The notes beneath the pieces are model-generated. The model did no database searches. It had not been told where the DNA came from and saw only the letters and a program-made list of their open reading frames with translations. The position numbers and the translations under genes are program-made. Positions 1-4,891 of a stretch of 5,159 nucleotides of DNA are shown here, in pieces (positions within the stretch are counted from its first letter, which is position 1; each line of letters opens with the position of its first letter). This DNA comes from Betaproteobacteria bacterium (lineage in GTDB: Bacteria; Pseudomonadota; Gammaproteobacteria; Burkholderiales; Rhodocyclaceae): NCBI GenBank assembly GCA_028868235.1, contig JAGWUW010000210.1, forward strand, positions 1-5,159, written 5' to 3'.

Positions 1-129
1 GACCCGGCACGAATGAGCATCCAAGACCTCATAGCCCACTTCAAATCGTTCGGCCCCAACGATCAGTCGCGCCTAACGGTGACCGATGGACTTGGCTCGT
101 TCATGGCGAAAAAGTTCCCCTGCCGGTGA
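1..129 (+). CDS. C-terminal end of an unrecognised gene, cut by the window edge
   Basis: An open frame enters from the left edge and ends at TGA 127-129, giving 42 residues. An internal ATG at 13 would give a 38-residue product (MSIQDLIAHFKSF...), but no Shine-Dalgarno precedes it, so a tail of a longer gene is more likely. Third codon positions are mostly G or C, as in the real genes of the window. I do not recognise the protein. The +3 frame is also open here and runs on to TAG 156-158 with a plausible-looking end (WLVHGEKVPLPVNYIPNR), so the true frame is uncertain and a frameshift near position 86 is possible. It lies on the same strand as the peptide operon downstream, but a gap of more than 300 bases and a separate promoter-like sequence argue that it is not part of that operon. 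Confidence 0.35.
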   Translation, partial: DPARMSIQDLIAHFKSFGPNDQSRLTVTDGLGSFMAKKFPCR

Positions 130-367
130 ATTACATCCCGAATCGACCGAGCGCATAGCGCCGCTTCAAAAGCACGACTGCCGGTTACCTCGCCATTATT
201 GCTTCCCGTCACGCTATCGCATCAAGCGCGGCCATCGGAATTGTCGAAGGCTCGGAAGCGGGAAGGCGCTGCGACGATATCCGCGCCATGACGCCGGTAA
301 CATACTATGCCACCGTGGCTTATTTTGGAACAATCGGCCGAAGCAGCCCCGCGCACCCGCAATTCTA
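130..367. other. Stretch without a convincing gene
   Basis: No open frame here has both a start and a ribosome binding site. The +3 frame is open from 159 to TGA 369-371 (71 codons, coding-like composition, for example RAMTPVTYYATVAYFGTIGR) directly after the TAG at 156-158, so the stretch could be the decayed end of the gene to its left. Longer open frames on the minus strand and in frame +2 look like shadows: they are rich in Arg, Ser and Pro and overlap the peptide gene. I see no repeats or RNA genes. Confidence 0.4.
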
Positions 368-396
368 TTGACCGTATTTCTCTTCGGGAATATCGA
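368..396 (+). promoter_or_regulatory. Candidate sigma70-type promoter of the peptide operon
   Basis: TTGACC at 368-373 matches the -35 consensus at five of six bases. A 17-base spacer follows, then TATCGA at 391-396, a weak -10 hexamer with three of six matches. The predicted transcription start is around 402-404, about 36 bases before the ATG at 439, inside or at the edge of the palindrome 401-418. The position directly upstream of the first gene supports the call; the weak -10 keeps it tentative. Confidence 0.45.
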
Positions 397-400
397 AAGT

Positions 401-418
401 TGCCGCAATTTTGCGGCA
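401..418. promoter_or_regulatory. 18-nt palindrome between promoter and peptide gene
   Basis: TGCCGCAA and TTGCGGCA form perfect 8-base inverted arms around a central TT. The palindrome ends five bases before the AGAGAGGA ribosome binding site. On DNA it could be an operator for a dimeric repressor placed at the predicted transcription start. In RNA it could fold as a six-base GC-rich stem with an AATTTT loop at the 5' end of the transcript, protecting the message or influencing translation. The sequence alone does not separate these readings. Confidence 0.5.
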
Positions 419-438
419 TACCAAGAGAGGACGGCACT

Positions 439-570
439 ATGCCCAAGACCGACTTCGATCTCGATCTGGAAGAAGAAACCAAGATCGAGGAACTCGATAC
501 TCGCCTCGAAATGGGTATCTGGATCTTCGACACCCACGACGGCACCACCGCTTCCTGCGGCGTCAACTGA
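439..570 (+). CDS. Small acidic peptide, candidate RiPP precursor
   Basis: This encodes 43 residues from ATG 439 to TGA 568-570. A strong ribosome binding site, GAGAGGA at 424-430, lies eight bases upstream and decides the start. Residues 1-24 are highly acidic and leader-like (MPKTDFDLDLEEETKIEEL), probably helical. From about Met25-Gly26 the character changes to a hydrophobic IWIF followed by DTHDGTTASCGVN, with Thr32, Thr36, Thr37, Ser39 and a single Cys40. This leader/core layout, together with the hairpin just after the gene and the M50 peptidase and acyltransferase genes that follow, is what one expects of a RiPP precursor. Inference: cleavage near the Glu-Met-Gly sequence would release a core of roughly 17 residues. 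The core has no Lys, so acylation would have to use Thr, Ser, Cys or a freed N-terminus. I recognise no named precursor family. An alternative is a small regulatory or immunity protein. Confidence 0.75.
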   Translation: MPKTDFDLDLEEETKIEELDTRLEMGIWIFDTHDGTTASCGVN

Positions 571-576
571 TCCCAC

Positions 577-607
577 GGTCCCCGGGCCGTTCAGCGGTCC
601 GGGGGTT
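577..607 (+). terminator. Strong hairpin after the peptide gene (partial attenuator or mRNA stabiliser)
   Basis: CCCCGGGCCG at 580-589 pairs with CGGTCCGGGG at 595-604 through ten pairs (one G-U) around the loop TTCAG. Wobble pairs can extend the stem to about 577-607. It begins seven bases after the peptide stop codon. There is no U-run after it, so complete rho-independent termination is unlikely. In many RiPP operons a hairpin here lets the short precursor message accumulate over that of the enzymes; the same role is inferred. Confidence 0.7.
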
Positions 608-623
608 CCCTGAACCGCAAAGC

Positions 624-1694
624 GTGCAACCGCCCCAACCAGACATTGCATTGGTCGGAATCGATCAGACCGACCCCACAAAAGTTCTCCTGAAGCGCAA
701 CGGCAGATATCTGCGCACCAGCAAGACCGTATGGAACGCCGCACAGGCCCTCCTCGAGAACCGCGATCCCGCAACGCTCAATTTTCATCCCGGCATTCTC
801 GCGGCCGCGCGCAAACTTGTCGCCCCCGAAGACGGTCGGCCGAGAACCGCGATAATGCCGCGAACGCGCGTTGAGATAGCCCCTGAGGCTCTCATCAAAG
901 CGGCCTCGCGGCTTATTCCGGGCACAATGCCCGCCAGCCTCATCCTCCTTGCCGCCGCGGCCATCAATGCCATGTTTGTGGCGCGCGCAGCGGGCGCGCC
1001 TCACATCCCGGTGACCGCGAACATCGCCCTGGCCGTCGCAGGGGCCATGTTCGTCATAATCGCGATCCATGAAGTCGCTCACGCGGCTGTCGCAACAAGA
1101 TTTGGATGCCAAGCTCACCGCATCGGGATCGGCCTGTTTGTCGTCCTCCCGGTTTTCTATGCCGACGTATCCGAAATCTGGCGCTTAACTCGGGCACGCC
1201 GCATTGCTGTCAACTCTGCTGGCATCGCGGCCCAGCTCGCGATCGGCGCGCTGCTAATCGCCGCCGATGCCCTGGCGGGACCGAACCCTGTTCTTCAGGC
1301 GGTCATCCTGACCAACCTAGCCTCGATCGCGCTCAACCTGATCCCGTTCGCCAAACTCGACGGCTATTGGATCTTGTCCGACTGGATCGGAATTACCGAT
1401 CTCCAGGACCAGGCAGCCACCACAATCAGCAACCGCTTCAAGAGGGGTGAAGCTGACACCGCGCGATCGCGCTTCATAGCTGCATACGCGCTCGCTTCGC
1501 TTTGCTTCTTCGCCGCGATCGCATTGCTGACAGTCAGGGCGCTAGCGGATGTCGCAAGGATCATCGTCGAGGCTCCAAGCTGGCAGGCGATCCTTATCCA
1601 AAGCGAGGCCCGACCTCTTACCTGGCTGTTCGCCTTCTACACCCTTGTCTGGCTCGGCCGACAAACCTTCAGGAAATTAGGACGGAGCAAATGA
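624..1694 (+). CDS. M50-family membrane zinc metallopeptidase with PqqD/RRE-like N-terminal region
   Basis: An integral-membrane protease of the site-2-protease/YydH type, 356 residues from GTG 624. The frame is open further upstream, but those codons overlap the peptide gene and hairpin and read as non-coding. GTG 624 is the first start after the hairpin; it has no clear ribosome binding site, and TTG 651 is the alternative. Residues about 7-70 (KVLLKRNGRYLRTSKTVWNA and the helices after it) resemble a PqqD-like winged-helix RiPP recognition element. H149-E150-V-A-H153 is the HExxH zinc motif inside a hydrophobic helix, and Asp246 in KLDGYWILSD is the expected third zinc ligand, so the enzyme looks intact. 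Several membrane segments follow residue 105. It lacks the HlyD-like C-terminal extension seen in some relatives. Inferred role: recognition and cleavage of the upstream peptide at the inner membrane. Its stop codon overlaps the next start (ATGA). Confidence 0.85.
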   Translation: MQPPQPDIALVGIDQTDPTKVLLKRNGRYLRTSKTVWNAAQALLENRDPATLNFHPGILAAARKLVAPEDGRPRTAIMPRTRVEIAPEALIKAASRLIPGTMPASLILLAAAAINAMFVARAAGAPHIPVTANIALAVAGAMFVIIAIHEVAHAAVATRFGCQAHRIGIGLFVVLPVFYADVSEIWRLTRARRIAVNSAGIAAQLAIGALLIAADALAGPNPVLQAVILTNLASIALNLIPFAKLDGYWILSDWIGITDLQDQAATTISNRFKRGEADTARSRFIAAYALASLCFFAAIALLTVRALADVARIIVEAPSWQAILIQSEARPLTWLFAFYTLVWLGRQTFRKLGRSK

Positions 1695-2806
1695 TGGACA
1701 GATATCTATCGGACCTCGAGGCGATTCAGAGGCGCGCCAAGGCCAATCCCATGCTCGGCTTCGATGAGGCGGCCGAGCAAATGGCGCTGACCAATATCTT
1801 CCACCTTTGCCCGCAGCTGACCTGGCCTCAGATGCAACAGACCGCGCGCGCAGCCGCGTTCAATCAAAGCCAGGCGGTGCTCGACCTCCATCACGCCACA
1901 ACGCTTCTCAATGACATCGAAGTGATCGACCCAGCCTCGACGCAAACAGCCGAACAGCCCTTCATCTATGCCGCGCCGCATTACGGCTCCTATCGCCTCA
2001 TTCCCGCCTACCTGCTGGTCAACAACAGACCCCTAACCATTGTCATCGACGACCTGGTGGCAGAGGCCCAAGGAACCGATTTCGAGCGAATGTTCAAAAC
2101 ATACGCCGACCAGGCCGGCGCCGCCCGGGATCTGCTTACGTTCCGATACACGTCGCAGTCATCGCTTCTGGTCGGAATGATCCGCGATATCAGGAAGGGT
2201 CGCAGCCTGCTTCTCTACTTCGACGGCAACAAATCGACCGCCGCAGGCAGCGATCACACAGTCCCCGTCGACTTCCTTGGGCACAAAGTCCACGCCCGTT
2301 ACGGCATCCCGCAAGTCGCCCAAATGACGCGGACTGCGATTGTACCGGTGACGGCCACACGCGGGAAAAGCCCTGCCGAGAACACGATCGCCTTCGAACC
2401 GCCGATTGCGCCAGACCACCAGCTCGAAACATTCAACGGTCAGGCAATGCAGCGGCTATGGTCAGGCCTGGCTGAAAAGGTGGCCATCAACCCCGCGCAC
2501 TGGGAAGCCCTGCGCTACGTCCACAAATTTGCCGACTACACTCCGCCGAGCCGGCAGACTATCGCCGGCAGCGCCGCGCTCGTGTTCGACCACCGACGCT
2601 TCGCCATCAAGTGCCAAGGAAATCGGGGCGAGATATACGATCGATCCCGCCTCACGGTAACGGCCGTCAAAGGAACTGTCCTTGACGCCTTGACCAGACT
2701 GGGCCGAGCTGAGCCCGGAACCGACCCGGCATCAATGGTCGACTCTCCGGACCTTCGAGCCTGGCTCGTCCAGAAGGAGTTCCTTGTCGAACGGGCCAGA
2801 CTGTAG
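1691..2806 (+). CDS. LpxL/HtrB-like acyltransferase with extra C-terminal domain
   Basis: A 371-residue protein of the lysophospholipid acyltransferase superfamily, nearest in layout to lipid A lauroyl transferases. Matching blocks are APHYGSY (His97), LLVGMIRDIRKGRSLLLYFDG (about 159-179), TVPVDFLGHK (190-199), the Arg-Thr-Ala-Ile-Val-Pro-Val segment (214-220) and NPAHWEALRYVHKF (267-280), which corresponds to the Pro-x-x-Trp-x5-His region at the end of LpxL. The family's HX4D/E pair is incomplete: the position of the acid is Arg102. There is no N-terminal membrane anchor. About 88 residues from 284 onward are additional to LpxL; they look like a small alpha/beta or winged-helix domain ending in LVQKEFLVERARL. 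ATG 1691 overlaps the M50 stop by four bases; ATG 1694 sits six bases after GGAG and is equally possible. Inferred role: modification, perhaps fatty acylation, of the peptide. Involvement in lipid A is less likely in this context but not excluded. Confidence 0.8.
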   Translation: MMDRYLSDLEAIQRRAKANPMLGFDEAAEQMALTNIFHLCPQLTWPQMQQTARAAAFNQSQAVLDLHHATTLLNDIEVIDPASTQTAEQPFIYAAPHYGSYRLIPAYLLVNNRPLTIVIDDLVAEAQGTDFERMFKTYADQAGAARDLLTFRYTSQSSLLVGMIRDIRKGRSLLLYFDGNKSTAAGSDHTVPVDFLGHKVHARYGIPQVAQMTRTAIVPVTATRGKSPAENTIAFEPPIAPDHQLETFNGQAMQRLWSGLAEKVAINPAHWEALRYVHKFADYTPPSRQTIAGSAALVFDHRRFAIKCQGNRGEIYDRSRLTVTAVKGTVLDALTRLGRAEPGTDPASMVDSPDLRAWLVQKEFLVERARL

Positions 2807-2847
2807 AACATCGAGCTCGCAACCGGGCATTTTGCGGTCAGAAAATC

Positions 2848-2869
2848 CGCTCAATTCGCAGCCTGAGCG
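2848..2869 (+). terminator. Weak hairpin downstream of the acyltransferase gene
   Basis: CGCTCA at 2848-2853 and TGAGCG at 2864-2869 are perfect six-base arms around a ten-base loop, followed by ACAAACTATTTT. The short T-run is offset from the stem, so this would be a poor terminator, but it lies 41 bases after the operon's last stop codon and before the next gene. The spacer 2807-2914 may also hold a promoter for the following gene; I could not pick a convincing -35/-10 pair. Confidence 0.25.
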
Positions 2870-2914
2870 ACAAACTATTTTGGGTTTGATACGAACCAAT
2901 TTAGAGAACAGACC

Positions 2915-3640
2915 ATGAAAACAAATCTCTCACTCATCGTCGCGATCGCGCTGCTGGCCAGCGCCGCACCAGCTCAACCGCAGGCCATGGCACAACCGAA
3001 GCCTGATGCAGCACAGGCCGACGCCGAACCGGAAATCATCGTCACGGGATTTTCCAAGCCCTTCAAACTCACCGGCAAGCAGCTGGTGCGAGCCCAGCAG
3101 GCATTCGTTGCAAAAAGGTCCGAATTTGCCCCTGATAGCCAGCTCTACTTCAGGGTCGCTTCCCAGGACGGCAGCAGCATCGAGGGGCTCGATCTCTACC
3201 TCAAGAACGGCGACGAGATCATCGATCTGCCGCTCGATTCACAATCCCGGTTCATCGTGCCCGCGCTCAGCAACAAGGACTGGACCCTCTACGCGAACCG
3301 CGGCCGAAAGGCCCTGTCCGTTACGCCGTCAATCCTGTCGCCCGGAACTTCCGACTTGAACCGTCGCCTCGGCGATCTGCGACTGCAGTGCAACGTCTAT
3401 TGGGCGATGCTCAGCCCCGAAACATCGATCTTCGCGCGCGCCCTCTTCTCCAGCGCTGGCGGCTGCAAGAGCGGAAAATTTGGCTACTACGTCAACACCG
3501 AACGCGCGATCGCGTCCGGCTCCGTTTCGAACGGGGGAACCTCGATTCCGATCAGGCTTTGGGGCGATCACCGCTATGCGGCGCCGATCGGTGAAAAAAG
3601 AATGCCCAACGACGCACGCGTCGTCCTGCAGCCCGCCTGA
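2915..3640 (+). CDS. Exported protein of unknown function
   Basis: A 241-residue protein. Residues 1 to about 25 are a signal peptide (positively charged start, LIVAIALLASA core, AxA-type cleavage around APA or AMA), so the product is periplasmic or secreted. After an Ala/Pro/Gln-rich stretch comes EIIVTG at residues 40-45, a motif common just after the signal peptide of sphingomonad exported proteins. The rest looks like beta-rich globular sequence (LYFRVASQDG, GLDLYLKNGDEIIDLPL). Two cysteines, Cys159 and Cys184, could form a disulfide bond. There are no membrane segments and no catalytic motif I can name. Only a weak AGAG lies eight bases before the ATG. It starts 108 bases after the acyltransferase gene on the same strand, so it could be read through from that operon, but nothing in the sequence ties it to the peptide. 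Function unknown. Confidence 0.8.
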   Translation: MKTNLSLIVAIALLASAAPAQPQAMAQPKPDAAQADAEPEIIVTGFSKPFKLTGKQLVRAQQAFVAKRSEFAPDSQLYFRVASQDGSSIEGLDLYLKNGDEIIDLPLDSQSRFIVPALSNKDWTLYANRGRKALSVTPSILSPGTSDLNRRLGDLRLQCNVYWAMLSPETSIFARALFSSAGGCKSGKFGYYVNTERAIASGSVSNGGTSIPIRLWGDHRYAAPIGEKRMPNDARVVLQPA

Positions 3641-3665
3641 TCTGGTTGTTCAGATCCGGGCGGGC
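3631..3665. terminator. Hairpin between convergent genes
   Basis: GCCCGCC (3631-3637) pairs with GGCGGGC (3659-3665), and GATCTG (3639-3644) pairs with CAGATC (3651-3656), with a small internal bulge and the loop GTTGTT. The structure overlaps the stop codon of the exported-protein gene at 3638-3640 and lies eight bases past the stop of the minus-strand transglycosylase gene. It could therefore end or stabilise transcripts from both sides. No T-run follows on either strand, so factor-independent termination would be inefficient. Confidence 0.6.
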
Positions 3666-3672
3666 GCACCGG

Positions 3673-4572
3673 TCAATCGAACGAGAGGTTGTCCCACATC
3701 GCCATAACATTCCGGACGTAGGCGATCGTCTCGCGATAGTTCGGCACACCACCATACTTCTGAACAGCAAGCGGCCCAGCGTTATAGGCAGCCAAAGCAT
3801 TGTGCGGCACGCCGAACGCATCGAGCTGCTGGCGAAGATACTTTGCGCCGCCGCGAAGATTGTCCACCACCGTCCAGGGATCGACGCCAAGCTGCCTTGA
3901 AGTTCCAGGCATCAGCTGAGACAGCCCAACCGCCCCTTTCGGGCTGACCAGCAAGGCGTTGTATCCGCTTTCCTGGATGATGAGGGCATCAAACAGTGCG
4001 ACCGGCACGCCGGCTTCACACGCGGCGTGCCGCATGTAAGGAAACAGCAACTCTCGGCGCCTCTGACCTTCAGGCTTCAACAGTCCTGTCGGCCGAAATG
4101 GGTAAGCCTCGCACGGCGCCGTAGAGCCCAACGCCACCGACTGCATCGTATCGGCCACGCTCGGCCCGCCGCCTCCGGTCGCAGTCGCAAACGCCGCCGG
4201 CATCGTCGCTTGCTGCGCCACTGCGCGAGGGCTGAAGCGCGACGGGAAACCCGCCTGCGTCATCAACTGCTCAACAAACTGCATCCGCTGCGCGACATTC
4301 CCTGCAGGCGCGCCACCATCGCTCAAACCATAGGTTTCGCGATCGGGCCGCTTGCCCAAGACTATTTCGCGGGGAACTTGATCGAGCTGCTGGCCGTCAT
4401 TCCCCGGCAGCACACCAGCGGCCGCTTGCTCCATGACCGCACCGACCGGCACGTCGACCGAATTCATCACGATCTGACCGCCTACGCCCTGATTGGGAGC
4501 GCGCTTGGCTGAAGCTGCCATAGCAACCGAAGAAACAGCGCACAGCGCCAGAACGAACAATTTGACCCGCAT
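3673..4572 (-). CDS. Secreted lytic transglycosylase (SLT, GH23-type)
   Basis: A peptidoglycan-cleaving enzyme that cuts the MurNAc-GlcNAc bond to leave a 1,6-anhydroMurNAc end. The 299-residue protein begins with a signal peptide (MRVKLFVLALCAVSSVAMA), so it acts in the periplasm. Residues 20 to about 170 are a low-complexity linker rich in Gly, Ala, Gln and Pro. The catalytic domain is C-terminal, about 180-292, with Glu201 in IIQESGYN as the catalytic acid, then AVGLSQLMPGT (214-224), NLRGGAKYL (238-246), ALAAYNAGP (259-267) and KYGGVPNYRET (272-282), all hallmarks of the family. A single pair of cysteines flanks the start of the domain. ATG 4570-4572 is preceded by a purine-rich AAGGGGG about seven bases upstream. 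Relatives include VirB1-like enzymes of conjugation and secretion systems, but no such genes are in view, so the specific role is open. It is divergent from the small membrane-protein gene across a region carrying a LexA box. Confidence 0.93.
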   Translation of the reverse strand: MRVKLFVLALCAVSSVAMAASAKRAPNQGVGGQIVMNSVDVPVGAVMEQAAAGVLPGNDGQQLDQVPREIVLGKRPDRETYGLSDGGAPAGNVAQRMQFVEQLMTQAGFPSRFSPRAVAQQATMPAAFATATGGGGPSVADTMQSVALGSTAPCEAYPFRPTGLLKPEGQRRRELLFPYMRHAACEAGVPVALFDALIIQESGYNALLVSPKGAVGLSQLMPGTSRQLGVDPWTVVDNLRGGAKYLRQQLDAFGVPHNALAAYNAGPLAVQKYGGVPNYRETIAYVRNVMAMWDNLSFD

Positions 4573-4598
4573 CGCGCGCCCCCTTTCCCTATCAACGC

Positions 4599-4627
4599 AC
4601 CTTAACCTTCGACTTTTCCGAAATCAA
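4599..4627 (-). promoter_or_regulatory. Possible promoter of the transglycosylase gene
   Basis: Read on the minus strand, TTGATT (4627-4622) is followed after 17 bases by TAAGGT (4604-4599), a three-of-six match to the -10 hexamer. The start would be near 4592, about 20 bases before the ATG. The match is weak. A second minus-strand option, TTGGCG-N17-CAAGAT, begins inside the inverted repeat around 4690. Confidence 0.2.
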
Positions 4628-4643
4628 CGCTTCTGGACCTCCC

Positions 4644-4700
4644 GTGAGAACATTGGCGGAACATCTTGACTTTTTCCGTGTATTCCGCCAATGTCCTCAC
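4644..4700. repeat. 18-bp near-perfect inverted repeat in the divergent promoter region
   Basis: GTGAGAACATTGGCGGAA at 4644-4661 is matched in inverse orientation by TTCCGCCAATGTCCTCAC at 4683-4700, with one mismatch (A4649 against C4695) and a 21-base spacer. The spacer contains TTGACT at 4666-4671, a five-of-six -35 hexamer. The right arm ends exactly where the AGGAGA ribosome binding site of the small membrane-protein gene begins. On DNA it is a likely double operator; as RNA it would be a long hairpin directly ahead of the Shine-Dalgarno. Confidence 0.85.
4648..4662 (+). promoter_or_regulatory. LexA (SOS) box of alphaproteobacterial type
   Basis: GAAC-ATTGGCG-GAAC matches the direct-repeat operator GAAC-N7-GAAC (GTTC-N7-GTTC on the other strand) known for alphaproteobacterial LexA. 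The opposite arm of the inverted repeat, 4682-4696, is the same site in reverse with one change in each half (ATTC-N7-GTCC), so it may be a weaker second site. The perfect box ends three bases before the TTGACT -35 candidate, a position from which LexA could block the promoter. That LexA binds here is inferred from the match. Confidence 0.65.
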
Positions 4701-4712
4701 AGGAGAAGACCC

Positions 4713-4865
4713 ATGAAGCAGCAATTCGATTTCACCATTCAGCGCGACGGCGAGAAAGTTACCGTTTCCTACGATGCGGGACCCACCTTCTGGGTGGCTC
4801 TGGCCATCGTTCTTGCGGGTTTCGCCTTCGCAGTCGTCGACATCCTCCCATCATTTTGGGGATAG
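4713..4865 (+). CDS. Small single-pass membrane protein, probably SOS-controlled
   Basis: A 50-residue protein. AGGAGA at 4701-4706, six bases before ATG 4713, is the best ribosome binding site in the window and fixes this start over an upstream in-frame GTG at 4644, which lies inside the inverted repeat. Residues 1-24 are hydrophilic (MKQQFDFTIQRDGEKVTVSY), probably a short beta hairpin. Residues about 25-46 form one hydrophobic helix (TFWVALAIVLAGFAFAVVDI), ending in LPSFWG. I do not recognise a family. The LexA-type box and inverted repeat just upstream suggest induction by DNA damage. Small SOS-induced membrane proteins include the division inhibitor SidA of Caulobacter and the toxin TisB of E. 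coli; the analogy rests on context and topology, not on sequence similarity. The hydrophilic N-terminal half is longer than in those proteins, so a different role is possible. Confidence 0.75.
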   Translation: MKQQFDFTIQRDGEKVTVSYDAGPTFWVALAIVLAGFAFAVVDILPSFWG

Positions 4866-4889
4866 CTCGCATCAACAAATGTGAGCTAT
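4862..4889. terminator. Hairpin between convergent 3' ends
   Basis: ATAGCTCGC (4862-4870) pairs with GTGAGCTAT (4881-4889) through nine pairs, one of them G-U, around a ten-base A-rich loop. It overlaps the TAG stop of the small membrane-protein gene and lies two bases past the stop of the minus-strand gene at the right end. The tail CCTTAATCCTT is only moderately T-rich, so it is a candidate two-way terminator of moderate strength. Confidence 0.5.
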
Positions 4890-4891
4890 CC

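Noticed and set aside
411..623. Upstream extension of the M50 reading frame through the peptide gene to 411
   Set aside because: It would overlap the whole peptide gene and the hairpin in another frame, and the translation is Arg/His-rich (RGRHYAQDRLRSRSGRR), typical of an out-of-frame shadow. The peptide frame has the good ribosome binding site.
214..774. Minus-strand open frame of 186 residues
   Set aside because: It overlaps the peptide and M50 genes, has shadow-like composition (Arg, Gly, Ser) and shows no family motif.
1502..1690. Upstream extension of the acyltransferase frame
   Set aside because: It lies within the conserved end of the M50 gene in another frame. The ATGATG at 1691-1696 has GGAG/AGGA just upstream, and the protein similarity starts after it.
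2893..2909. Second LexA-like site, GAAC and GAAC upstream of the exported-protein gene
   Set aside because: The spacing is nine bases, not the seven needed for the alphaproteobacterial box.
4027..4512. Plus-strand open frame of 161 residues opposite the transglycosylase
   Set aside because: It is the antisense shadow of the transglycosylase linker: Arg/His/Leu-rich and without motifs.
4672..4694. A sigma70 promoter using TTGACT 4666-4671 with CAATGT 4689-4694 as -10
   Set aside because: The -10 match is poor and would put the start directly on the ribosome binding site. I mention the -35 in the repeat entry but do not call a promoter.
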